Source: Bifidobacterium tissieri (GTDB lineage: Bacteria; Actinomycetota; Actinomycetes; Actinomycetales; Bifidobacteriaceae). Taken from it: DNA of 64,000 nucleotides. The DNA is taken from the NCBI RefSeq assembly GCF_002259645.1, contig NZ_MWWV01000007.1, positions 43,119-107,118 of the forward strand, read 5' to 3'. The position numbers and the translations under genes are program-made. The notes beneath the pieces are model-generated. The model was not told where the DNA came from. It ran no database searches and worked only from the letters and a program-made list of their open reading frames with translations. This document shows, one piece after another, positions 46,201 through 53,774 of the stretch; the first letter of the stretch is position 1; each line of letters starts with the position of its first letter.

Positions 46201-47709
46201 GCCGACGCCATGGTCAAGCAGGGTCAGGGCGGCGGCACCGACCAGCCGTCCGGCGACAAGATGGCCGTGGCCGCATGGCCCGGTCTCGACACGGTGAAGA
46301 CCATCGACGGCGTCGACGAGTTCGGTGCCGGCAAGGCCACCGGCGAGCACACCGACGGCAACCTCTCCGGACTGGCCTACCAGCCCGGTGCCAACGGCAA
46401 GCCCGGCACGCTGTGGGCCGCCGACAACGACCTCAACCCCACGCTCGGCATCACCGGACCGAAGGGCGCCGGCTCCATCAACAAGTTCGTCTACGATGCC
46501 GCGTCCGGCTCCTGGAAGCAGGACCCGAACGACGGCTGGAGCTTCACGAAGGACGGCACCGCCAAGGGCGGCAAGCAGCTGCACTTCAAGGACGGCAAGG
46601 GCGGAGTCGACTCCGAGGGCATCACCCTCATCGAAGGCGACCCGAACAAGGGCGTGTTCATCGGCGCCGAACGCGACAACACCGACAAGAACAAGCCTCG
46701 TCCGTCCATCCTCAGCTACGACGTGAACGCCAAGACCGCCGACACCAATGGTGACGGCGCGCAGGATCTCACCGCCGCGCACGAGTGGAACCTCACTGGC
46801 GGCCTCAGCCAGTTCGGCGTGCAGCTCGCCGACGGTGACGACGCCAACCTCGGCGTCGAAGGCGTGGCGTTCATTCCGGACTCCGTGCTCACCGCCAAGA
46901 AGTTCAAGGTGAACGTGGACCCGAAGAACGTGCACGACTACGATCCGAACGGCTTCGGCAACAGCTACGGCGGCCTGTTCTTCGTGGCCCTGGAGAAGAC
47001 CAACGCCATCTACGCGTTCGCCCTCCAGACCACCAAGGACGGTCAGGACAACGCCTTCCCGGTCGCACAGATCGCGCTGCCGGAGACCGCCGCCAACGCC
47101 GGCTACTCCGGACCCCGTGATCTGACCTGGGACGCCGAGCACGGACAGCTGCTCGCCCAGGGCGACAACACCATCGGCGCCGAGGAGAAGCCCACCAAGG
47201 CCATGCTCGCCACCTACGAGTTCGGCACGGACGGCACGCTCCAGCTCACCAAGCTGAATGAGGAGCCGGCCGCCGTGGCCTCGGGCAACACCGAAGGCTT
47301 CGCCATCGCGCCCGACGCCGAAGCGGCCAAGGTCGACGGCGGCAAGGACGGCAAGACCTACAAGCCGGTGTTCTGGGCCGACGACTCCGTGACCGACGGT
47401 CACTCCCTGCGCATGGGCTACATCGAGGCCACCGCCCCGCAGCAGCCCGGTCAGCAGCCTGGTAACCAGCCCGGCGGCAACCAGCCTGGTAATCAGAACA
47501 ACGGCAACGGTTCCACCAACGGCAACACGAACACCGGCAACCACGCCGGCAACGCGAACACCACTGCCAAGGGACAGTCCACACAGTCCGCGAAGAAGGG
47601 CGGCCTCTCCAAGACCGGCGTCGCCATTGGCGGCATCGCGCTCGCGGTGGCTGTGGTCCTCGGCGTCGGATTCGCCGCCGTGCGCATGGCGCACCGTCGT
47701 CGCAACTGA
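43201..47709 (+). CDS. Giant surface-anchored nuclease with lamin-tail and phytase-like domains
   Basis: 1502 residues. Signal peptide (about 1-33, ends AVA-DEG); lamin-tail-like domain (about 45-165); OB-fold of the ExeM/YhcR kind (about 245-345, EIQGTGDASPLVDQTVTTKG); endonuclease/exonuclease/phosphatase domain (about 517-880) with LGTFNVLNYF, SLEEIEN, NHFKSKG, VGDFNAY and SDHDPVVV; a second lamin-tail domain (about 900-1010); an esterase-like phytase-family domain (about 1020-1400, LWAADNDLNP and GVDSEGITLIEGD); then a Gln/Asn/Pro/Gly repeat linker, LSKTG (about 1470), membrane helix and HRRRN. It probably degrades external DNA for phosphate and nucleosides. ATG 43201 follows AAAGGGGAA; earlier in-frame codons lack a site. 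Confidence 0.9.
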   Translation: MTFAKRIQGGVLAASMLFAAAVVPMQTAVADEGGTQPSAASQYAGVVINEAYLSGGSKGAAYKNKFVELYNTTDKDIDLAGSSLQYRSAAGTGASNAVADLTGTIKAKGYYLVKAGSNGDNGADLPAANIEATGLNASGTKGTLFLAATADKLSPAAGDTTADAKVIDALGYGATNTFEKAAATAPTSNSDVKSLDRTNGVDTNDNSKDFTLSATITPGKANTTDGGSQPTPDPGTKPAGEKTIAEIQGTGDASPLVDQTVTTKGVVTATYPDGGFNGYTIQTPATGGDIDLAKHTASDGLFVYDSKNVKNLKAGDYVQVSGKVSEYNGLTELNATTATKLTDKVDAPVPAKVAFPKADAQRESLESMLVAPQGDYTVSNVYNTNKYGEVGLAASNKPFLNPTVKGLKGDAKTGAVYQAEVDRLEAESVTLDDGSSRNFLDTKYPENADTPLPYLSNEQPVRVGEKVTFTKPVVFDYRNNAWKFQPTTRLTGDNADAQPVTFSNTRTDTPDLKTVGGDVKLGTFNVLNYFSTTADETGCAASNAYVDRDGNPVTAKNCDVRGAWDKTNMERQRTKIVKAINNLGADVVSLEEIENSAKAASVVPDSFKGNRRDYALSTLVDALNAEAGDGTWAYVPSPKTLPDLDTEDVIRTAFIYKPAKIATVGETHILTDSDAFNGKNGYEHGRQPDAQAFKAKDAADKDAFLVVANHFKSKGSASNDLNKDPGDGSGNADYTRQAQADALLKFTDSVKQDLGLEKVFLVGDFNAYYAEKPIQKIVDAKYTDLSEQVSEKTGKYTYSYTVTDDKGNTNGGVGSLDHIFANEAALKDVTGADIWNINSVESVALEYSRYNYNAKNLYQPDQFRASDHDPVVVGIKTTAGETPVPPTFKDTIKDEGTAVYLKKIDVGTDTVTLGSKNTKDVDISGWSFRDDKDSADHIYTVPDGTVIKAGGEAEFNLDKLAGIGLGKSDQVRVFDKSGKQILQFTWKGDDGKVVYVANTDADAMVKQGQGGGTDQPSGDKMAVAAWPGLDTVKTIDGVDEFGAGKATGEHTDGNLSGLAYQPGANGKPGTLWAADNDLNPTLGITGPKGAGSINKFVYDAASGSWKQDPNDGWSFTKDGTAKGGKQLHFKDGKGGVDSEGITLIEGDPNKGVFIGAERDNTDKNKPRPSILSYDVNAKTADTNGDGAQDLTAAHEWNLTGGLSQFGVQLADGDDANLGVEGVAFIPDSVLTAKKFKVNVDPKNVHDYDPNGFGNSYGGLFFVALEKTNAIYAFALQTTKDGQDNAFPVAQIALPETAANAGYSGPRDLTWDAEHGQLLAQGDNTIGAEEKPTKAMLATYEFGTDGTLQLTKLNEEPAAVASGNTEGFAIAPDAEAAKVDGGKDGKTYKPVFWADDSVTDGHSLRMGYIEATAPQQPGQQPGNQPGGNQPGNQNNGNGSTNGNTNTGNHAGNANTTAKGQSTQSAKKGGLSKTGVAIGGIALAVAVVLGVGFAAVRMAHRRRN

Positions 47710-47764
47710 TAACTCAATAATCAACAACGTAGCTTGCCAATGAGAATTGGCGGGATACGCGATG

Positions 47765-47794
47765 GAAGCCGACTGCGACTACGTAGTCGGCTTC
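47765..47794 (+). terminator. Terminator after the nuclease gene
   Basis: GAAGCCGACT (47765-47774) pairs perfectly with AGTCGGCTTC (47785-47794) around a 10-base loop, followed by TGTTGTT. Fifty-six bases after the stop. Confidence 0.75.
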
Positions 47795-47932
47795 TGTTGT
47801 TCATCAGGTATTGTTCTGGACTTTATTTTCCTGCCGTATCTCGTTGTCGATATGGACATACCGTGATTATGTCTATTTGTACTTTCGCGCGGATCATCGG
47901 ATGCGTGGCGAACCTACAGAGAGGAAGAACAC

Positions 47933-50839
47933 ATGGGAATCATCAAGCGTATGCAGGGAGGACTGCTGGCGACCGCGATGTTGCTCGCCGCGGTGGTCGT
48001 CCCCGCTCAGGCCGCGTCGGCCGCCGAGACCAAACCGGCCGCGGGCGACACCGCCACCATCAACCTGCTCAACGTCAACGACTTCCACGGCCGCATCGAT
48101 ACCGGTCTGACCGTGCCGTTCGCATCGACCGTGCAGCAGCTCAAGGCTGAATACCCGGATTCGTCGCTGTTCCTCGGCGCGGGCGACCTCATCGGTGCCT
48201 CGCTGTTCAACTCGTCCATCCAGAAGGACCAGCCGACCATCGACGTGCTCAACGCCTTGGATCTCAAGGCTTCGTCCGTCGGCAACCACGAATTCGATCA
48301 GGGCTACGCCGACCTCACCGGCCGTGTGATCGGTGCTGAGAACGCTCGTAACGCCAAGTGGGACTACCTCGGTGCCAACGTCTACAAGAAGGGCACCACC
48401 ACTCCGGCCCTCAAGGAATACAGCATCCAGAACGTCAACGGTGTCAAGGTCGGTGTGATCGGTGCCGTCACCGAGGAGACGTCAACGCTGGTCTCGCCCG
48501 GCGGCATCGCGGACATCACCTTCGGCGACCCGGTCGAGGCTGTGAACCGTGTGGCCAAGCAGCTCACCGACGGTAACGAAGACAACGGCGAGGCCGACGT
48601 GCTCGTGGCCGAATACCACGAGGGTGCGCCCGCCAACGAGGACGACAAGACCGCCAAGCCCACGATCGACGAGCAGAAGGCCTCCAGCCCGGTGTTCAAG
48701 CACATCGTCGACGACACCGATCCGTCCGTCAACGCCATCTTCACCGCGCACACGCACATGAAGTACTCCTACACTGACGCCGCACACAACAACCGTCCGG
48801 TCATCCAGACCGGAAGCTACGCCGCGAACGTCGGCCAGGTCGTGCTCAACTACAACAAGACCAACCACACCGTGAGCTACGAGAAGTCCGGTAATGTGGC
48901 CGCCCCGACCGCACCGGAAGGCGTGAGCAAGGCCGACTTCGACGTCCAGCTCGCCGCCGCCGACAAGTCCGGCGTGACCGCGAACGTCAAGAAGATCGTG
49001 GACGCCGCCGTGGCCAAGGGTGCCGAGGAAGGCAACAAGAAGGTGGGTTCGGTGTCCGCCGACATCACCACCGCGTTCAAGGACGGCAAGCGTGACGACC
49101 GTGGCAGCGAATCCACGATGGGCAACCTCGTGGCCGACTCCCTGCTCGACTCCCTGTCCTCCCCGGACCGTGGTGGCGCTGAGATCGGCGTGGTGAACCC
49201 CGGCGGTCTGCGCGCCGAGTTCTGCAAGACCGGCGACAATGCCTCCTGCACGCTGGCGGCCGACGGCTCGATCACCTACTCGCAGGCCAACGCCGTGCTG
49301 CCGTTCCTCAACAACCTGTGGACCACCACGCTCACCGGCGCGCAGTTCAAGGAGGCCCTGGAGCAGCAGTGGCAGACCACGACCGACGGTTCTACGCCGT
49401 CTCGCCCGTACCTGCAGCTGGGGCTGTCGCACAACGTGTCCTACACCTACGATCCTGACGCCAAGCAGGGCGAGCACATCACCTCGGTGACCGTGAACGG
49501 CCAGCCGCTCGACCCGGCGAAGGAATACCGCATCGGCTCGTTCAGCTTCCTGCTGCAGGGCGGCGACAACTTCCGTGCCTTCGCCCAGGGCAAGAACACC
49601 AAGGACACCGGTCTGGTGGATCGTGACGCATGGATCGAGTACATCGGCAAGAACTCTCCGCTCGCCCCGCGCTACGACCGTCGTGCCGTGGCCGTGACCG
49701 GACTGCCGACCGGTGAAGTGAAGGCCGGCGATTCGTTCGAGCTGAAGTTCTCCAAGCTCACGCTCACCTCGCTGGGCGTGCCCGCCGAGACCGCGCTGAC
49801 CGCGAAGATCGGCGACGCGACGGTCGGAACGGCTGCCGTGAAGGATGGCGACTCTGCCACGCTCAAGGTGACCGTGCCGGCTGATCTGGCCACTGGCGAC
49901 GCGACGCTGACCGTGACCGGTGCGACCGATGGCACCACGGTGACCGTGCCGCTGAAGGTGGTTGCCGCTGGCGAGCAGCCGCAGCCGATCGAGCCTGCCA
50001 TCGCACTCGGTGACGAGAACGGCAACGCCCTTGAGTCCCTGACGCTGAAGCCGAACGACGAAAAGATCGTGCGCGCCTACGTCAAGGGTGAGAACGTCGA
50101 AGGCACTCCGGTCTACTGGAAGTCCTCCGACCCCACCATCGTGAGCTTCAAGCCGAAGGATGCTCAGACCGGTAAGAGCGGCGCCCGTGCCGTCGTCGGC
50201 TACGACGAGCAGACCCTGCTCGCTCACAAGGACGGCAACGTGGTCATCACCGTGACCGCCACCGTCAACGGCAAGGAACTGAAGGCCGAGCTGCCGGTCG
50301 CCGTGCGCGACGGCCAGGTGGTCAAGCCCGCCCTCTACTTCACCGACACCAACGGCAAGAAGATCACGTCGCTCAAGCTCAAGAAGGGTGCCTCCCAGAA
50401 GGTGTGGGCCGTGGGTGAGGGCAAGAACCTCGAAGGCACTCCGGTCTACTGGAAGTCCTCCGACCCGCAGATCGTGAGCTTCGCCGAGAAGACCGACTCG
50501 AACGAGGCGCAGAACAACACCGCCACCGTGGCTTTCAACGAGCAGACCCTGCTCGCTCACGAGAATGGCACCGTGACGATCACCGTCACCTCCACCATCG
50601 ATGGCACGGAGCTGAAGGCCGAGCTGCCGGTGACGGTTGGTGAGGATGTGGCTGTTGCCGCTCCGAACCAGGGCTCGCCGAACACGGGTGCATCGAACAA
50701 CACGACGAAGCCCGCCGCCAAGACCTCCCGTAACGGGCTGGCCAAGACCGGCGCGGATGTGGCGATCGTGGCGGCCGTGGTGGTCCTGCTGGTCGGTGCC
50801 GGATTCGGAGCCGTCCGCCTCTCCGCCAAGCGCGACTAG
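47933..50839 (+). CDS. Surface-anchored 5'-nucleotidase / cyclic phosphodiesterase
   Basis: 968 residues. Signal peptide (about 1-30, AASA-AET); calcineurin-like metal domain with NVNDFHGRID, GAGDLIGAS and GNHEFDQG; nucleotidase C-terminal domain (about 360-560) with GNLVADSLLDSL and NPGGLRAEF; then two tandem Ig-like repeats of about 105 residues (about 690-795 and 800-910) sharing EGTPVYWKSSDP and NEQTLLAH; LAKTG (about 934), membrane helix and RLSAKRD. It would dephosphorylate nucleotides released by the nuclease encoded just upstream, so the two genes form a DNA-to-nucleoside pathway outside the cell. Confidence 0.93.
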   Translation: MGIIKRMQGGLLATAMLLAAVVVPAQAASAAETKPAAGDTATINLLNVNDFHGRIDTGLTVPFASTVQQLKAEYPDSSLFLGAGDLIGASLFNSSIQKDQPTIDVLNALDLKASSVGNHEFDQGYADLTGRVIGAENARNAKWDYLGANVYKKGTTTPALKEYSIQNVNGVKVGVIGAVTEETSTLVSPGGIADITFGDPVEAVNRVAKQLTDGNEDNGEADVLVAEYHEGAPANEDDKTAKPTIDEQKASSPVFKHIVDDTDPSVNAIFTAHTHMKYSYTDAAHNNRPVIQTGSYAANVGQVVLNYNKTNHTVSYEKSGNVAAPTAPEGVSKADFDVQLAAADKSGVTANVKKIVDAAVAKGAEEGNKKVGSVSADITTAFKDGKRDDRGSESTMGNLVADSLLDSLSSPDRGGAEIGVVNPGGLRAEFCKTGDNASCTLAADGSITYSQANAVLPFLNNLWTTTLTGAQFKEALEQQWQTTTDGSTPSRPYLQLGLSHNVSYTYDPDAKQGEHITSVTVNGQPLDPAKEYRIGSFSFLLQGGDNFRAFAQGKNTKDTGLVDRDAWIEYIGKNSPLAPRYDRRAVAVTGLPTGEVKAGDSFELKFSKLTLTSLGVPAETALTAKIGDATVGTAAVKDGDSATLKVTVPADLATGDATLTVTGATDGTTVTVPLKVVAAGEQPQPIEPAIALGDENGNALESLTLKPNDEKIVRAYVKGENVEGTPVYWKSSDPTIVSFKPKDAQTGKSGARAVVGYDEQTLLAHKDGNVVITVTATVNGKELKAELPVAVRDGQVVKPALYFTDTNGKKITSLKLKKGASQKVWAVGEGKNLEGTPVYWKSSDPQIVSFAEKTDSNEAQNNTATVAFNEQTLLAHENGTVTITVTSTIDGTELKAELPVTVGEDVAVAAPNQGSPNTGASNNTTKPAAKTSRNGLAKTGADVAIVAAVVVLLVGAGFGAVRLSAKRD

Positions 50840-50880
50840 TAAGCAATCAATCTAGACAATCAATCTAGAAACCTAGAAGT

Positions 50881-50950
50881 GGGCGTACCCGTTCACACAA
50901 GACCGATCCCGGTCCTGCTCCTGAATGGGTACGCCCCCTTTTCGTATGGG
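50881..50950 (+). terminator. Rho-independent terminator of the nucleotidase gene
   Basis: GGGCGTACCCGTTCA (50881-50895) pairs with TGAATGGGTACGCCC (50932-50946) with one wobble, and an inner GACCG/CGGTC stem sits in the loop. CCTTTT follows. Confidence 0.8.
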
Positions 50951-51065
50951 GGAGGGGAGAGCGGTTCTCGGTCCGCCCTCTGCCTTGATGCCTTCCGTGG
51001 CCTTATGGTCCAGTTGGCAGTTGGCTTTTGGCGGATGACATGCGTCCAATTGGCTCTGCTGGAAA

Positions 51066-51261
51066 GCAATCTCCAAGTTCTGAAGTATTTTCACGACTCC
51101 GCGACCATCAATCTCCAAGTTCTGAAGTATGAAATAGCAAAGCCCGGAGTATAAACGTTGGAATTCCAGCCTCTATACTCTGGGCTTCCTGCGTGGAGAC
51201 TTCAGAACCTGGAGATTGACGGTTGCGAAAGCCCAAAACTACTTCAGAACTTGAAGATAGA
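51066..51261. repeat. 196-bp nested palindromic element, copy C
   Basis: Outer arms begin 51066 (GCAATCTCCAAGTTCTGAAGTA) and end 51261; inner arms 51107-51128 pair with about 51199-51219; a third stem, AGCCCGGAGTATA against TATACTCTGGGCT, encloses the centre TTGGAATTCCA at 51158-51168. Length and centre offset equal copies A and B. It separates the nucleotidase and the TauE/SafE gene. Confidence 0.82.
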
Positions 51262-51294
51262 TAGATAAAGAAGTCCAACGCGGTGTGTCTGCAC

Positions 51295-52164
51295 TCATAC
51301 CATTTCCAGAATGGTGGAGGTCAAGGTGCCGATGGATACGAGCAGAAGAAGGATGCCGAACAGCATCGTGAGCGTGGATTCCTTGACTTTGCGCGAGGCC
51401 GGTGCGCCAATTTGCCCGCCGATCATCGAGGCTACGGCGAATAGCAGCACGATTGGCCAGTCGATGTGAATATCGGTGCCGATACGGGACAGCAGTCCCG
51501 TGGCTGATGCGATCGTCATGACCAACAGAGATGTGGAGGATGCCTCTCGCATTCCAAAGCCAAGGGCAAGTACCAACATCGGTACTACGGCGAATCCGCC
51601 TCCCACCCCAAAGAATCCTGTAAGGAATCCTGTGGCAGTGGAGCACAGGATCAGCATGGGTAATCCGCCTCTCCGCCGAGTCCCGGATGGAACAGCGGTT
51701 GCCTTGGTCGAATTGCTGCCAGTTTCGCTGCCACTGCTTTCACCGTTGCTGCCATCGCCGACGTGAACCTCTGTCATCCGGTCCTTCGCGGCCGCAGCGA
51801 GACGTCGAGCCTTACGAATCATCATGATCCCCACGACGATCAAAAGCACGCCGAACAGCAACATGAGTACCTGTGAATCCACCATCACTGAAAGACGAGA
51901 GCCAAGAACGGTGCCTACAGATGAGAGCACGCCGAAAATCAGTCCGTCCCTCCAACGTACATGACCGGTACGGGCGTGAGGCACCAATGATGTCAATGCT
52001 GTCAGACCCACGATCACCAACGAGCCAGCGGATGCAGCGTGCGGCTCCTGTCCGAGCAGATATACAAGCACCGGCACCGATAGAATGCCTCCGCCGGCTC
52101 CCAAAGCGCCTACGACCACGCCTACGCCAAGACCGATCACCAATGCGAGCGCCAAATCAACCAT
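51295..52164 (-). CDS. TauE/SafE-family anion exporter
   Basis: 289 residues, about eight membrane segments in two related halves, each with the family glycine motif: GALGAGGGILSVPVLVYLLG near 20-40 and GFFGVGGGFAVVPMLVLALGFG near 190-210. A hydrophilic Ser/Thr/Gly loop separates the halves. Family members export sulfite, sulfoacetate or related anions. Encoded beside and on the same strand as the sulfatase-maturation gene, it is a good candidate for exporting the sulfate or sulfite set free by the sulfatase. GGAAGGA lies before ATG 52164. Confidence 0.85.
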   Translation of the reverse strand: MVDLALALVIGLGVGVVVGALGAGGGILSVPVLVYLLGQEPHAASAGSLVIVGLTALTSLVPHARTGHVRWRDGLIFGVLSSVGTVLGSRLSVMVDSQVLMLLFGVLLIVVGIMMIRKARRLAAAAKDRMTEVHVGDGSNGESSGSETGSNSTKATAVPSGTRRRGGLPMLILCSTATGFLTGFFGVGGGFAVVPMLVLALGFGMREASSTSLLVMTIASATGLLSRIGTDIHIDWPIVLLFAVASMIGGQIGAPASRKVKESTLTMLFGILLLLVSIGTLTSTILEMV

Positions 52165-52253
52165 GTGTCATCCTTCCGGGTTGCGATTTGATTGCGATGT
52201 TGAGGAGCGGGGACGGAATGTCATCGCGAGCACGGTGGGCGTCATTATGAGGA

Positions 52254-53720
52254 TTATCGTGTTGTCTTTGCGCGGACCTTGGCTCGTACGTCTGGATTCA
52301 TGATTTCGTAGGGAGCGCGCCCGGCACGCAGTAGTCTGGCCATGCCGATCATGTCCGGTCGGATATGACCGTAGAATTTTGCGAATCCGGGGCAGAGGTA
52401 ATTCTGCAAGTTCTGTGATGCGCCATTTGTTGTCTCCGCTGTCTTTGCCGCAACAGTGTCGTTGCCTGCCATGGCGTCGGGACTTACGAACCGGTCTTTT
52501 GGACATCCTCCGTTGCACATGCGTAGGAATGGACAGGTGCGGCACCGATCGGGTAATTGTGCGTGCTTCTTCAGCGAGAATTGCTGCATGAGCTGTGTTC
52601 CGGCAAGTGAAGCGAAATCGCTGTCATTGATGTTGCCGACAAGCCAATCAGGTTCGACCCAGTGATCGCAGGCATATACGTCGCCATTGAATTCCAGCGC
52701 CATGTTGGTGCCGCATTCGGGGGCATGCACGCAGACCGAATATTGCCCGAACAGTGCGCCAAGTGCTGCGTCGAAATCCTGCACGAATACACGTCCCACA
52801 TCGTGGGTGATCCATTCGTCAAAGATCGTGTTAAGAAAATTGCCGTATGCTTCGGGTTTCACAGATCGTGATGTAACTGCGTCACCGTGCTGACGATAGA
52901 GCAGTCCGACCTGATGGCAGGAGCCGCCTTGGTCGCCATTGTTCGTATTACGTCGTGTGCCGGTGGCCCGCCATCCGCCATGTTCTACCCGGTTGAGTTG
53001 CTCTGGATCCACGCGCTCCACAATCGGAATGAACTGTAGATATTCCGCTCCGAGTTCATCGCGGAAGTACCGGTACACATCCAGAGAGTGCCGTTCGTTC
53101 GCATGATGTACGGTGCAGAGGATATTGCAGCGTACGCCGGCGTCTTGCAGTCGCCGCCATCCCCGGATCACCATGCTGTGTGTCCCGCGTCCGGCCCGGT
53201 TGAGTCGGTAGGCGTCGTGGCATTCAGCCGGGCCGTCGATCGACACTCCGACCAGCACGTCGTGCTTGTGCAGGAATTCGGCCCACTCTTCATCGATGAG
53301 TGTTCCGTTGGTCTGCATGGCGTGCACCACGTGCTGGTCGGGGCGTCGATACTGTTCGCACAGTTCTATCAGACGACGGTAGAACGGTAGTCCACGCAAT
53401 GTGGGCTCGCCGCCCTGCCACAGCATGGTGACTTCACCATCAGGGCTGGCGGCCAGATATTCGGCAACGTACCGTTCCAGAGTGGCTTCGCTCATCTGCT
53501 GTCGTTGAGCGTTATACAGCAGTTCTTTTGACAGGAAGAAGCAATACTGGCAGTCGAGATTGCAGGCGGCACCGGTGGGTTTGGCAACTACGGAGAACGG
53601 CAGACGTCGGCGGGTGAGCGGCGTGCGCTGAAGAGTCGCTGGCGTCTGGTTCGTCGTTAATTCCTCAGTTGCCGCTTGTACCTCGCTGTTGCTGATGGAA
53701 GCGAGCGTCGCCGTGGTCAT
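52254..53720 (-). CDS. atsB: Anaerobic sulfatase-maturating enzyme (radical SAM, SPASM)
   Basis: 488 residues. Radical SAM cluster C53-x3-C57-x2-C60 in AACNLDCQYCFF; C-terminal SPASM cysteines in CVHAPECGTNMALEFNGDVYACDHW and CRTCPFLRMCNGGCPKDRF. It converts the active-site Cys of the adjacent sulfatase to formylglycine without O2. GGAGG precedes ATG 53720. In the operon it follows the sulfatase gene by 54 bases. The arrangement equals the atsT-atsA2-atsB2 set of B. breve UCC2003. Confidence 0.95.
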   Translation of the reverse strand: MTTATLASISNSEVQAATEELTTNQTPATLQRTPLTRRRLPFSVVAKPTGAACNLDCQYCFFLSKELLYNAQRQQMSEATLERYVAEYLAASPDGEVTMLWQGGEPTLRGLPFYRRLIELCEQYRRPDQHVVHAMQTNGTLIDEEWAEFLHKHDVLVGVSIDGPAECHDAYRLNRAGRGTHSMVIRGWRRLQDAGVRCNILCTVHHANERHSLDVYRYFRDELGAEYLQFIPIVERVDPEQLNRVEHGGWRATGTRRNTNNGDQGGSCHQVGLLYRQHGDAVTSRSVKPEAYGNFLNTIFDEWITHDVGRVFVQDFDAALGALFGQYSVCVHAPECGTNMALEFNGDVYACDHWVEPDWLVGNINDSDFASLAGTQLMQQFSLKKHAQLPDRCRTCPFLRMCNGGCPKDRFVSPDAMAGNDTVAAKTAETTNGASQNLQNYLCPGFAKFYGHIRPDMIGMARLLRAGRAPYEIMNPDVRAKVRAKTTR

Positions 53721-53774
53721 TGCCGTCCTCCGTTCATGATGCGGGACTGTGGTTCAGGGTGTTTGCGAAGTCCG

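Noticed and set aside
45016..47727. 903-codon minus-strand frame opposite the nuclease
   Set aside because: Antisense shadow of a strongly biased gene; no family resemblance.
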